This document shows positions 44,937 to 53,217 of a stretch of DNA of 64,000 nt, piece after piece. The DNA is from Roseibacterium elongatum DSM 19469 (GTDB lineage: Bacteria; Pseudomonadota; Alphaproteobacteria; Rhodobacterales; Rhodobacteraceae), in the NCBI RefSeq assembly GCF_000590925.1, contig NZ_CP004372.1, positions 1,779,001 through 1,843,000 on the forward strand, written 5' to 3'. The position numbers and the translations under genes are program-made. The notes under the pieces were generated by a model, which was given only the letters and a program-made list of their open reading frames with translations, was not told where the DNA came from and did no database searches. Position 1 is the first letter of the stretch, and every line of letters starts with the position of its first letter.

Positions 44937-45830
44937 ATGGACAGGCCCATGCCTTCTTGTGCAGACCGGCGGATGCCGAAGTTTTCCATGTTCCGGGCGT
45001 TGTTGACCGTGGGGGTTATCGGCTGGCCCACGATCATGCTTGCGCAGACGGCAGCGCCCGAGGCGCAGGATACATTTCGCCGGATCACCGCGCCCGAGGC
45101 GGGGCATGCCGGCCCGCGCATCACCGTTCAGATCCGTCCCGGTGACAATTTCCTGACGCCCGGACCTGAACCGATGTCACAGGTGGCGGCTGCAACGCCC
45201 TCGGGGCCATCGGGTGGTGCCGCATCGGACCGGTCCATGGGCGCGGCATGGTTCTGGGATGTGGTCGATCCGCAGCTGCCCGCCGACCCGGCCCGATATT
45301 GGGCCGCCCGGCGCCATCTGGCTTCGGCCTCCGAAGTGGCGACATTGGGAACGCCGCGGCTGAACGATCTGCATCGTCTGGCGGATACCCATGGCCGTGA
45401 CCTGTTGCGCGCGTCGATCGGCACGCAGATCTCGCCGGCGCTTGCGCTGGCTGTCATGGCCGTCGAAAGCGCGGGTCGGGCGCAGGTGACCAGTCCTGCC
45501 GGCGCGCAGGGCTTGATGCAGTTGATGCCGGACACGGCCACGCGCTTCGGGGTGGTGGATGCCTTCGACCCGCTTCAGAACATCACGGGCGGGATCGCTT
45601 ATCTGGATTGGTTGATGGGCACTTTCGACCGCGACCCGATCCTGGTGCTGGCCGCCTATAACGCGGGCGAGGGGGCGGTGCGGCGCGCGGGCGGGGTGCC
45701 CGACTACGCCGAGACGCGCACCTATGTGCCCCGCGTGCTGGCCGCGTGGGAGATGGCCCGCAATTTGTGCCGCACCCCGCCCGAGCTTGTGTCGGATGGC
45801 TGTGTGTTTCAGCCGCTCGCGGTGCAGTGA
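44937..45830 (+). CDS. Lytic transglycosylase domain protein
   Basis: A 297-residue protein. A hydrophobic segment (FRALLTVGVIGWPTIMLAQ, about 16-34) acts as a signal peptide. The C-terminal SLT domain (about 155-260) has the catalytic Glu in ALAVMAVESAGRAQV, then SPAGAQGLMQLMPDTATRFG and VLAAYNAGEGAVRRAGGVP. It cleaves peptidoglycan glycan strands. Its place divergent from the pilin genes suggests that it opens the wall for the Tad machine. The start could also be the ATG at 44949 or 44973. Confidence 0.87.
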   Translation: MDRPMPSCADRRMPKFSMFRALLTVGVIGWPTIMLAQTAAPEAQDTFRRITAPEAGHAGPRITVQIRPGDNFLTPGPEPMSQVAAATPSGPSGGAASDRSMGAAWFWDVVDPQLPADPARYWAARRHLASASEVATLGTPRLNDLHRLADTHGRDLLRASIGTQISPALALAVMAVESAGRAQVTSPAGAQGLMQLMPDTATRFGVVDAFDPLQNITGGIAYLDWLMGTFDRDPILVLAAYNAGEGAVRRAGGVPDYAETRTYVPRVLAAWEMARNLCRTPPELVSDGCVFQPLAVQ

Positions 45831-45836
45831 CCGGCT

Positions 45837-46226
45837 TTAGTCCGGCGTTTCGGCGGGCAAGGGGCGTGTCACGCCGGAATCGGAGATGGCGACAAAGGTG
45901 AAATCCCCCTCGGTCACCATCAGGTGCTCGCCGCTGCGCTGGCGTTGAACCCAGGCCTCGATATGCATGGTGATCGAGGTGCGCCCGGTCTTCACGATCT
46001 GCGAATAGACCGAAAACAGGTCCCCCACCAGAACGGGGGCGTGAAACCTCAGCGCCTCGATGGCGACGGTCGCGCAACGGCCCCTGGCCCGCTGCGCCGC
46101 CGTCGTTCCGGCCGCGATGTCCATCTGGCTGACGACCCAGCCCCCGAACACGTCGCCGCCCGAGTTGGTATCGGCGGGCATCGGCACGGTCTGGATCGTC
46201 AGGGTGCCCGATGGCTGCTCGGGCAT
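45837..46226 (-). CDS. Acyl-CoA thioesterase, YciA family
   Basis: A 129-residue hot-dog thioesterase. The motif TNSGGDVFGGWVVSQMDIAAG contains the conserved Asn and the catalytic Asp region (DVFGGW), followed by LRFHAPVLVGDLFSVYS. These enzymes hydrolyse a broad range of acyl-CoA in the cytoplasm. The start at 46226 (MPEQPSGTL) is used; upstream ATG 46292 would overlap the CoA-transferase gene. The gene follows scoB by 13 bases on the same strand. Confidence 0.87.
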   Translation of the reverse strand: MPEQPSGTLTIQTVPMPADTNSGGDVFGGWVVSQMDIAAGTTAAQRARGRCATVAIEALRFHAPVLVGDLFSVYSQIVKTGRTSITMHIEAWVQRQRSGEHLMVTEGDFTFVAISDSGVTRPLPAETPD

Positions 46227-46239
46227 GCCGGGCGCGCGC

Positions 46240-46863
46240 TCAGACAATCGTGGCCTCGGTGGCGGCGCGGATGTCGTCACGGCTGACGCCATCGGCGCAT
46301 TCGACGATGTGAAGCCCCTTATGCGTCACATCCAGCACGCCGAGATTGGTGATGATCCGATCCACCACGCCCTTGCCCGTCAGGGGCAGGGTGCATTCCC
46401 TGAGGACCTTGCTGTCGCCATGCTTGTTGGTGTGATCCATCACGACGATCACGCGGCCCACGCCGGCCACCAGATCCATCGCGCCGCCCATGCCCTTGAC
46501 CAGCTTGCCGGGGATCATCCAGTTGGCCAGATCGCCCTTTTCGGACACTTCCATCGCGCCCAGGATCGCCGCCGCGATCTTGCCGCCCCGGATCATGCCA
46601 AAGCTTTGGGCGCTGTCGAAATACGCCGTGCGGCGCAACTCGGTGATCGTCTGCTTGCCGGCATTGATCAGGTCGGGATCTTCCTCGCCCTCGAAGGGGA
46701 AGGGCCCCATGCCCAGCATGCCGTTTTCCGATTGCAGGGTGATGTCCTTGTCGCCGACATAGTTGGCGACCAGCGTCGGGATGCCGATCCCGAGGTTCAC
46801 ATACATCCCGTCGTCGAGTTCCTCGGCCGCGCGTGCGGCCATCTGGTTGCGGTCCCAGGGCAT
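46240..46863 (-). CDS. scoB: 3-oxoacid CoA-transferase subunit B
   Basis: A 207-residue CoA-transferase family I small subunit. The catalytic Glu lies in LQSENGMLGMGPFP (SENG motif); GIGIPTLVANYV and the C-terminal LPLTGKGVVDRIITNLGV are typical. It transfers CoA between succinyl-CoA and acetoacetate or a related 3-oxoacid. It overlaps scoA by one base. The exact 3-oxoacid cannot be fixed from sequence. Confidence 0.92.
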   Translation of the reverse strand: MPWDRNQMAARAAEELDDGMYVNLGIGIPTLVANYVGDKDITLQSENGMLGMGPFPFEGEEDPDLINAGKQTITELRRTAYFDSAQSFGMIRGGKIAAAILGAMEVSEKGDLANWMIPGKLVKGMGGAMDLVAGVGRVIVVMDHTNKHGDSKVLRECTLPLTGKGVVDRIITNLGVLDVTHKGLHIVECADGVSRDDIRAATEATIV

Positions 46864-47567
46864 CAGGCTTCCTCCCGCTTGCGCACCGTGCGCTGTTCGA
46901 TCCGTTTCTCGTGCTCGCCCTGAACCAGGCGATGGACGTAGATGCCGGGCAGATGGATGTGGTCGGGGTCGAGGCTGCCAACCGGCACGATTTCCTCAAC
47001 TTCCATCACGCAGACCTTTCCGCACATGGCCGCCGGCGGATTGAAGTTGCGGGCCGTCTTGCGGAAGATGCAATTGCCCGTCTCGTCGGCCTTCCAGGCC
47101 TTGACGATGGCGAGATCGGCAAAGATGCCTTTTTCCATGATATAGGTTTCGCCGTCGAACTCCTTGTGGTCCTTGCCCTCGGCGATGACGGTGCCCACGC
47201 CCGTCTTGGTGTAGAAACCGGGGATGCCGCAGCCGCCGGCGCGCATCCGCTCGGCCAGGGTGCCTTGCGGGTTGAATTCCAGCTCAAGCTCGCCTGACAG
47301 GTACTGGCGCATGAACTCGGCGTTCTCGCCCACATAGGACGACATCATTTTCTTGATCTGCCGGGTCGCCAGCAACTTGCCGAGCCCGAAATCATCGACA
47401 CCCGCGTTGTTCGATGCCACGGTCAGGTCCTTGACGCCGGACTTGACCAACGCGTCGATCAATAGCTCGGGAATGCCGCACAGGCCAAAGCCCCCCGCGG
47501 CGATCAGCATGCCATCATGCAAGAGGCCATCCAGCGCCTCGTCGGCTGAGCCGTAAACCTTTTTCAT
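46863..47567 (-). CDS. scoA: 3-oxoacid CoA-transferase subunit A
   Basis: A 234-residue large subunit of the same enzyme. [16 protein letters not shown] near the N terminus, [15 protein letters not shown] and [15 protein letters not shown] are standard for subunit A. The first gene of a three-gene unit scoA-scoB-thioesterase, with tight spacing. Together they would serve ketone-body or polyhydroxybutyrate-related metabolism. Confidence 0.93.
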   Translation of the reverse strand: MKKVYGSADEALDGLLHDGMLIAAGGFGLCGIPELLIDALVKSGVKDLTVASNNAGVDDFGLGKLLATRQIKKMMSSYVGENAEFMRQYLSGELELEFNPQGTLAERMRAGGCGIPGFYTKTGVGTVIAEGKDHKEFDGETYIMEKGIFADLAIVKAWKADETGNCIFRKTARNFNPPAAMCGKVCVMEVEEIVPVGSLDPDHIHLPGIYVHRLVQGEHEKRIEQRTVRKREEA

Positions 47568-47654
47568 GGGTCGTTGTTCCCCCTCTCGAAAACCGCGCGC
47601 ACCCTCGCGCGGGCGCGGCCCGGTGTCAACGGCGATGCCGCGCCGCGGCGTCTC

Positions 47655-48761
47655 TCACGGCGCCAGGGCCTCTTCCATTTCGGCGATCAGGTGACGGCAG
47701 AAGGCATCGAAACGCGGGCCCGGCTGTTGGTGATTGATGCGCGCGGCCAAGGGGTCTTCGGCGGTGATGGTGCTGCCCGACAGCGCCTCGATCACGGCAT
47801 GGCCACAAAAGGGGACATGCGCCTCGGAATAGCCGCCTTCGTGCACCAGCACGAGGCGCCCGTCACACAGGTCGGCCGCGGCCTCCATCGTCATCTCGTT
47901 CAGGGCGCGAAAGGTGTGAGATCCCGCCATCATGCGCGCCAGCGGATCGACCGCCGAGGCATCGAAACCGCAGGCAACAACGATGGCGTCGGGTTGAAAG
48001 GCGTGCAGTTGCGGGATCACAAGCCGCGCCATCGCCTCGGTGTAGCAGACATGCCCGCCGCCGGGCGGCAGCGGGATGTTCAGGTTGGCGCCGTCGCCCG
48101 ACCCCGTGCCGCGATCGTCAAACCCGCCGGTATCGGCCGGGTAATTGCGTTCCTGATGCAGGGAAATCGTCAGAACGTCGTCGCGGTCGTAGAAAATCGC
48201 CTCGGTCCCGTTGCCATGATGCACGTCCCAGTCGATCACCGCGACACGGTCCACCATGCGCGCATCGAATGCGGCCTCGATCGCGATGGCGATATTGGCC
48301 AGCAGGCAGAACCCGTTCGGAAAATCCGGCAGGCAGTGATGGCCCGGCGGGCGCGACAGGGCATAGGCGTTGTCGATCTCGCCGCGCAGGGTGGCAAAAA
48401 GGGCGGCCTTGGCCAGACCAGCCGACAGGCAGGCCGTGTCGAACCCGTCGGGGCCGAACGGTGTGCGCAGGCCCAACTCGCCGCCGCCCGCCGCCGCGGC
48501 CTCGCGGAACGCCTCGACATAGTCGTGCGGGTGGACGCGCAGCAGGTCCGCCTCGGTCACAGGGGCGGCCGAGCGCACCTCGAGTTCGGCCAGCAGGCCG
48601 GTAACATCCATCAGGTTCTTCAGCCGGCGTTTCGTTTCCGGGTTTTCCGGCAAACCGCCCGCGACCGAGGGCTGCATCAAGCCGCCGACCGGCACAAGGA
48701 AGCTGTAATTGCCACCCGAGTGCCAGAAACAACGTTCGTCCCAGAAAAACCCTGTGCGCAT
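47655..48761 (-). CDS. Histone deacetylase-fold protein (class II / acetylpolyamine amidohydrolase type)
   Basis: A 368-residue zinc hydrolase of the arginase/deacetylase fold. Motifs: ALSRPPGHHCLPDFPNGFCL with the catalytic His pair, VIDWDVHHGNGTEAIF with the zinc Asp and His, and the later GFDASAVDPLARM with the second zinc Asp. Bacterial members deacetylate polyamines or other N-acetyl compounds. GGAGGG lies six to eight bases before the ATG at 48761. It has no obvious partner; the CoA-transferase unit is 87 bases downstream. Confidence 0.9.
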   Translation of the reverse strand: MRTGFFWDERCFWHSGGNYSFLVPVGGLMQPSVAGGLPENPETKRRLKNLMDVTGLLAELEVRSAAPVTEADLLRVHPHDYVEAFREAAAAGGGELGLRTPFGPDGFDTACLSAGLAKAALFATLRGEIDNAYALSRPPGHHCLPDFPNGFCLLANIAIAIEAAFDARMVDRVAVIDWDVHHGNGTEAIFYDRDDVLTISLHQERNYPADTGGFDDRGTGSGDGANLNIPLPPGGGHVCYTEAMARLVIPQLHAFQPDAIVVACGFDASAVDPLARMMAGSHTFRALNEMTMEAAADLCDGRLVLVHEGGYSEAHVPFCGHAVIEALSGSTITAEDPLAARINHQQPGPRFDAFCRHLIAEMEEALAP

Positions 48762-48859
48762 ATGGCCCTCCGATGGTGTTTGCGGGACTATGCCGCCCGT
48801 CCATCGGGGCTGCAATGGGTGTCATCGCCCTGTGCATGGGCTTGGGGAAAGGTTGGTAA

Positions 48860-49123
48860 ATGGCATGCAACTTGTCCGATTTGGCCTGTCTGGCTGTGGA
48901 TCGGCACGAGATTGCGCTGCGCGTGACGCCCAAGGCCGCGCGCGATCGGATCGCGCGGGACGCGGATGGCCGACTGCCGGTCCATGTCATCGCGCCCCCC
49001 GACAAGGGGGCGGCGAAGGCCGCAGCGCTCAGGCTGCTGGCCAAGGCCATGAGGGTGCCCAGGGCGCGGTTGAGCATCTTGCGCAGGGGCCACGCCCGCG
49101 ACAAGGTGGTGCGCGTGGATTGA
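48860..49123 (+). CDS. DUF167 family protein
   Basis: An 87-residue basic protein with the DUF167/YggU pattern: IALRVTPKAARDRIARD, LPVHVIAPPDKGAAKAAALR, LLAKAMRVPRARLSILRRG and HARDKVVRVD. The structure of E. coli YggU is known, but not its function. It starts 8 bases after AAAGG. It is divergent from the deacetylase-fold gene and faces the next gene tail-to-tail. Confidence 0.85.
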   Translation: MACNLSDLACLAVDRHEIALRVTPKAARDRIARDADGRLPVHVIAPPDKGAAKAAALRLLAKAMRVPRARLSILRRGHARDKVVRVD

Positions 49124-49144
49124 GCAGCTGTAACGGACCGCGCG

Positions 49145-49381
49145 TCAGGGCTCGGGGCGGAGGCGATAGACCCCTTCGGGCAGATCCAGCGCCGCCGCAA
49201 GATCCTGCAATTGCGCAAGGGACAGGGTGACCTTTTCGACCCTGTCGGTGCGTGGGTCCCATTGTTCGACGGTGACGCATTCGGCAAAGGCCGTGACGGT
49301 CACATCTTCGTTCAGCGGGGTTTCGCCCTCATCCACAAGGGTGACAACGGTTGCGTCGAAATCGTGCTCGATCGTGAACAT
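49145..49381 (-). CDS. Small conserved protein, unknown function
   Basis: A 78-residue acidic protein (MFTIEHDFDATVVTLVDEG, LNEDVTVTAFAECVTVEQ, LPEGVYRLRPEP). It shows alternating strands and a C-terminal helix, with no membrane segment. It looks like a conserved short family of Rhodobacterales, but I cannot name it. It follows the DCC protein by nine bases on the same strand and may be co-transcribed with it. Confidence 0.6.
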   Translation of the reverse strand: MFTIEHDFDATVVTLVDEGETPLNEDVTVTAFAECVTVEQWDPRTDRVEKVTLSLAQLQDLAAALDLPEGVYRLRPEP

Positions 49382-49390
49382 GGGGGCAGA

Positions 49391-49780
49391 TTAGGGCTGG
49401 GACGTCTCGCCGTCCAGCGCTTCGCGTTTGAGGTGGCGACGATAGAGCCACGGCGCCGCGATGCGGTTGTAAGCAAAGGCCGCAAGGGGGCGCACGATCG
49501 GTAGCCGCACGGCGCGCGCCATCCAGCCCATGCCGGGCAGGCGCGTCCAGATTTCGGCAAAGGCCGGCACCCCGGACACGATGCGCCCATCCGGCAAACG
49601 CGCGTGCATCCGACGCTTGGCCTGATCGGGGGTCAGCTTCCATCCCGCCAGGTCGGTCGTGTTCAGATCGTCGAACACAAGCGGGGCCTCGGCACGGCTG
49701 GCGCGCGCCTGGTAATGGGAAATCTCGGCCCGGCAGATCGGGCAGCGGTCGTTATAAAGGATATGCACAGGTTCCATCAT
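49391..49780 (-). CDS. DCC-family (DUF393) thiol-disulfide oxidoreductase-like protein
   Basis: A 129-residue protein. The motif ILYNDRCPICRAEISHY near the N terminus, with the CxxC pair C13 and C16, defines the DCC family, a thioredoxin-like fold. The C terminus (PIVRPLAAFAYNRIAAPWLY) is the usual amphipathic end. Redox activity is inferred. There is a choice of two adjacent ATGs (49780 or 49777). Confidence 0.85.
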   Translation of the reverse strand: MMEPVHILYNDRCPICRAEISHYQARASRAEAPLVFDDLNTTDLAGWKLTPDQAKRRMHARLPDGRIVSGVPAFAEIWTRLPGMGWMARAVRLPIVRPLAAFAYNRIAAPWLYRRHLKREALDGETSQP

Positions 49781-49877
49781 GCATAGCTAGGCACGGACGG
49801 CGCCCTGCCCAGCCGATGGCGACCACAACTGCGTGAGGGCACTGGACGAGGCGCCGGGCGCGGCCAATTTCCATCGC

Positions 49878-50591
49878 ATGATGTTGGCGAAGGCTCTGCG
49901 CATTTGGGTCGGCTTGCTGTCCGCACTGCTGCTTGCAGCATGTGGGGCGCCGACACCGTCGGCGGGGCCCGGTGGCGGCCCGACGCCGGTGCCCACGCTC
50001 TCGCCGCAGAGGGTGGTCGAGGTGACCCGGACGGTCGAGCCGGTGGCCGAAGCGCTGTGTCGGGCCGAAACCCCGGACCAGATCTGCGATTTCCGTATCC
50101 TGATCGACACCGACCCCCGCAATGGCGCCAATGCATTCCAGACCTCGGACCGATCCGGGCAGCCCCTGATCCTGATGACGGCCGCGCTGCTGGCGCGCAT
50201 GGAAGGGCCGGACGAACTGGCATTCGTGATCGGCCACGAAGCGGGCCACCACATCGCGCGCCATCGTGACCGGCAGGCGCAATCCGCGGCCGAAGGGGCG
50301 CGCATTCTCGGTGGGATCGCCGCCGCGCAGGGTGCGGACCGGCGCACGGTGATCGAGGCGGCGGAACTGGGTGCCTTCGTCGGCACGCGGCGTTATTCGC
50401 AAGCCGCCGAGCTTGAGGCCGATGCGATCGGCACGCTGATCGCTTGGCGCGCAGGGTTCGACCCGGTCGCCGGGGCGCAGATCTTTTCGCGCCTGCCGGA
50501 TCCGGGGGTGGCGTTTCTGGCCACCCATCCCCCCAATGCCGAACGGGCCGCGGTCGTGCAGCGCACATTTGCCCAATTGCAAGCCCCCTAG
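49878..50591 (+). CDS. M48-type metalloprotease, lipoprotein
   Basis: A 237-residue protein. The signal peptide ends in a lipobox (LLSALLLAAC). The zinc site is FVIGHEAGHHIARH (HExxH) with the third ligand in AELEADAIGTLIAW. These are the defining elements of M48 peptidases, related to LoiP/BepA-type periplasmic proteases that act on outer-membrane proteins. It is probably attached to the periplasmic face of a membrane. The substrate is not known. Confidence 0.87.
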   Translation: MMLAKALRIWVGLLSALLLAACGAPTPSAGPGGGPTPVPTLSPQRVVEVTRTVEPVAEALCRAETPDQICDFRILIDTDPRNGANAFQTSDRSGQPLILMTAALLARMEGPDELAFVIGHEAGHHIARHRDRQAQSAAEGARILGGIAAAQGADRRTVIEAAELGAFVGTRRYSQAAELEADAIGTLIAWRAGFDPVAGAQIFSRLPDPGVAFLATHPPNAERAAVVQRTFAQLQAP

Positions 50592-50609
50592 ATCCGCCGA
50601 AATCGGCCT

Positions 50610-50623
50610 TGATCTGCGTCAAG
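50610..50623. promoter_or_regulatory. FNR/FnrL-type box
   Basis: TTGAT-CTGC-GTCAA matches the FNR consensus TTGAT-N4-ATCAA with one base change and is a TTGA/TCAA dyad. It lies about 100 bp before the first DUF6455 gene. FnrL controls anaerobic and microaerobic genes in Rhodobacterales. Confidence 0.7.
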
Positions 50624-50716
50624 GCGGCCCCGCAAGTGTCGTCTAGGGTGCGCGGTGATAAAACGCGGCCCATGGCCCTGTTTCTTCTCCACGCCAATCT
50701 TATCAGAGGGGGCGTC

Positions 50717-50971
50717 ATGCAAGGCAAGAAGACGCTGGACCGGCACGAAGATCTGATGAACCGGATGGCCACCAGTTTGGGGGCCGACCTTGATGAGGCC
50801 GAATTGCGCGGTGACCTGACGCCCGAGGGGCGCACCGACATGCTGATGGCCTGCACCGGGTGCACCGACCCTGCCGCCTGCAAGGAATGGTTGCTGGGCA
50901 ATGGCAGTGCCGATGAGGCGCCGGGATACTGCCGCAATCGCGGGTCGTTGCGCGAATTGGCGCAGCGCTGA
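50717..50971 (+). CDS. DUF6455 family protein 1
   Basis: An 84-residue cysteine-bearing protein. The C-terminal motif LMACTGCTDPAACKEWLLG has a Cys cluster (CxxC-x5-C plus later Cys in GYCRNRGSLREL) that could bind metal. The start at 50717 has GAGGGGG six bases upstream, better than the ATG at 50672, which also would have a hydrophobic extension (MALFLLHANLIRGGV). An FNR-type box lies upstream, and a related gene follows at 51027. Function unknown. Confidence 0.72.
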   Translation: MQGKKTLDRHEDLMNRMATSLGADLDEAELRGDLTPEGRTDMLMACTGCTDPAACKEWLLGNGSADEAPGYCRNRGSLRELAQR

Positions 50972-51026
50972 GGCGCAGTCGCCCGCGTGCGCTGGCGCGG
51001 GCCGGTATCGGAGGGACCCTGATACG

Positions 51027-51311
51027 ATGATGACCGGGACAACTCATAAACTGGGCGACACACGCCGGCATTACTGGCTGGCTGTCGGCATGGCCGATAT
51101 CTCGGGCGCCGATCTGCAGCGGGCGCTGGAAGAGGGCCGGATCACGCATGGTGATTGGGCCGGCATGGTCGAACGCTGCCGCGGGTGCAATTGGGCCGAC
51201 GGGTGTGATTGCTGGATGCAGACGCAATCGGCCGGCGAGGCCACGGTGCCGCGTGCCTGCCCGAACGCCGAGATGTTCGACGCCGTGATCGGCAGTCAGT
51301 CCGACGCCTGA
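51027..51311 (+). CDS. DUF6455 family protein 2
   Basis: A 94-residue relative of the preceding protein. Its Cys cluster reads MVERCRGCNWADGCDCWM, with four cysteines, and PRACPN further on. It begins LGDTRRHYWLAVGMADISG, typical of this family. GGAGGG is 15 bases before the ATG. The 3' end overlaps the convergent cutA stop by 16 bases. Together with the first gene it probably forms an operon under FNR-type control. Function unknown. Confidence 0.72.
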   Translation: MMTGTTHKLGDTRRHYWLAVGMADISGADLQRALEEGRITHGDWAGMVERCRGCNWADGCDCWMQTQSAGEATVPRACPNAEMFDAVIGSQSDA

Positions 51312-51640
51312 ACGCCGCCGGTTTCGGCGGCGCACCAGGCCTGTGCTTCGGGCGTGGTGCCAACGGTTTCCCAGGTGATGACCGGCAGATCGTAGGGATG
51401 CGCCTGCCCGATCGCGGCCACGACGGCCGCCCGATGCGCAGGCAGGGTCTTGGCCACGAGGGTAACCTCGCTGTCTTCTTCGATGCGCCCTTGCCAGTGA
51501 AACAGGCTCAGCACACCGGGCGTGATGGTGACGCAGGCGGCCAGCCGCGGCTGCAACAGGGCGCGCGCGATCTGCCTCGCCTGCCCGATATCGGCACAGG
51601 TTGTGGTCACGTGGATCATCGTCGCATCGGTCCGGTCCAT
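51296..51640 (-). CDS. cutA: Divalent-cation tolerance protein CutA
   Basis: A 114-residue trimeric ferredoxin-like protein. The pattern IHVTTTCADIGQARQIARAL, LAACVTITPGVLSLFHWQG and EDSEVTLVAKTLPAHRAAVV, followed by HPYDLPVITW, is characteristic. CutA is linked to tolerance of copper and other metals, although its role is still debated. The start is the ATG at 51640 or that at 51619; the second gives the shorter, standard N terminus. Confidence 0.92.
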   Translation of the reverse strand: MDRTDATMIHVTTTCADIGQARQIARALLQPRLAACVTITPGVLSLFHWQGRIEEDSEVTLVAKTLPAHRAAVVAAIGQAHPYDLPVITWETVGTTPEAQAWCAAETGGVQASD

Positions 51641-51695
51641 CGGGGTATGTCCGTTCTGCAATGGCACGACAGGGGCAGGGGGAAACGGCGGCGCG

Positions 51696-53066
51696 TCAGC
51701 GCACGGGCCTGCCCCACAGATCATATTCGCTGGCCTCGTCCACGTCGACCTCGACCAGATCGCCGGGGGCAAGGCCCTCGTGCCCCTCGTCGATGAAGAG
51801 ATTGCCGTCGATTTCGGGGGCGTCGGCCATGGGGCGGCATGTCGCGCCGTCTGCGTCGATCTCGTCCACCAGAACGGTCATGCGCTGTCCGACCTTGGCA
51901 GCGAGTTTCGCCTCGGAAATCGCCTGCGCCTTTTCCATGAACCGGTGCCAGCGGTCGTCCTTGACCTCGTCGGGCACGTGATCGGGCAGGGCATTCGACC
52001 GCGCCCCGGCGACGTTTTCGTACTTGAAACAGCCGACCCGATCGAGCTGCGCCGCGTCCATCCAGTCCAGCAGGGTCTGAAACTCGGCCTCGGTCTCGCC
52101 GGGGTAGCCCACGATGAAGGTCGACCGCAGGGTGATGTCCGGGCAGGCGCGCCGCCAGGCCGCGATCTCGTCCAACGTGCGCGCGGCGGCGGCGGGCCGC
52201 GCCATGCGCTTCAGCGTGTCGGGATGGGCATGCTGAAACGGAATATCGAGATAGGGCAGCAGCCCGTTCGACGGGTCGGCCATGATCGGGATCAGGTCGC
52301 GCACATGTGGATAGGGATACACATAATGCAGCCTGACCCAAGCGCCCATCTTGGATAACTCTGTGGAAAGGTCGAGGATCGGAAACTTGCTGTCGCGCCC
52401 CTTCCAATCGGTGCCATAGGCCGAGGTGTCCTGGCTGATGACCAGCAGTTCCTTGACCCCGGCGGCGACCAGCTTTTCCCCCTCGCGCGTTACCGCCGCA
52501 ATGGGGCGCGAGGACAGGCGGCCGCGCATGTCGGGGATGATGCAGAATTTGCACTTGTGATCGCAGCCCTCGGAAATCTTGAGGTAGCTGTAATGGCGCG
52601 GCGTCAGCTTGACACCGGCGGCGGGCAGCAGATCGACGAAAGGGTTCGGGTCTGGCGGGACAGCGGCATGAACGGCGTCCAGCACCTGCTCGTACTGGTG
52701 CGGCCCGGTGACGGCCAAAACCTTGGGATGCGCGCCGGTGATATAATCGGGCTCGGCGCCCAGGCAGCCGGTGACGATGACCCGACCGTTCTGGGTCAGC
52801 GCTTCGCCAATGGCATCGAGGCTTTCGGCCTTGGCGCTGTCGAGGAACCCGCAGGTGTTCACGATCACCGCATCGGCGCCGGCATAGTCGGGGCTGATCG
52901 CATAGCCCTCGGCCCGCAGCCGGGTCAGGATGCGTTCGCTGTCCACCAGCGCCTTGGGACAGCCCAGGCTGACCATGCCGATGGTCGGCTGGCCGGGTCG
53001 GGCGGCCTCGGTGATGCGGGCGCGGGGCGCAAGGTCGGGGCGCAGATCGGGCGGGTTCGTGCTCAT
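51696..53066 (-). CDS. rimO: Ribosomal protein S12 methylthiotransferase RimO
   Basis: A 456-residue radical SAM enzyme that adds a methylthio group to Asp88 of ribosomal protein S12. The N-terminal UPF0004 part has [17 protein letters not shown] and [15 protein letters not shown] with cluster cysteines, the radical SAM motif is [18 protein letters not shown], and the C-terminal TRAM domain has [16 protein letters not shown]. Its location has no linked partners. It is divergent from the AsmA gene. Confidence 0.96.
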   Translation of the reverse strand: MSTNPPDLRPDLAPRARITEAARPGQPTIGMVSLGCPKALVDSERILTRLRAEGYAISPDYAGADAVIVNTCGFLDSAKAESLDAIGEALTQNGRVIVTGCLGAEPDYITGAHPKVLAVTGPHQYEQVLDAVHAAVPPDPNPFVDLLPAAGVKLTPRHYSYLKISEGCDHKCKFCIIPDMRGRLSSRPIAAVTREGEKLVAAGVKELLVISQDTSAYGTDWKGRDSKFPILDLSTELSKMGAWVRLHYVYPYPHVRDLIPIMADPSNGLLPYLDIPFQHAHPDTLKRMARPAAAARTLDEIAAWRRACPDITLRSTFIVGYPGETEAEFQTLLDWMDAAQLDRVGCFKYENVAGARSNALPDHVPDEVKDDRWHRFMEKAQAISEAKLAAKVGQRMTVLVDEIDADGATCRPMADAPEIDGNLFIDEGHEGLAPGDLVEVDVDEASEYDLWGRPVR

Positions 53067-53217
53067 GGCCTGCCAGATAGCGGCTTCGCGCCGGTCCGGA
53101 AAGGGCCAAGGCGATCGGCGGCGGCCTGCCGCCGGTCGCGGCCCGGCACGTCAATAAGGATGCACATGGGCGCGGTTTGTGGCTAAGTGGCCAAAACGGA
53201 AAGGGCAGGCAGAGCAG

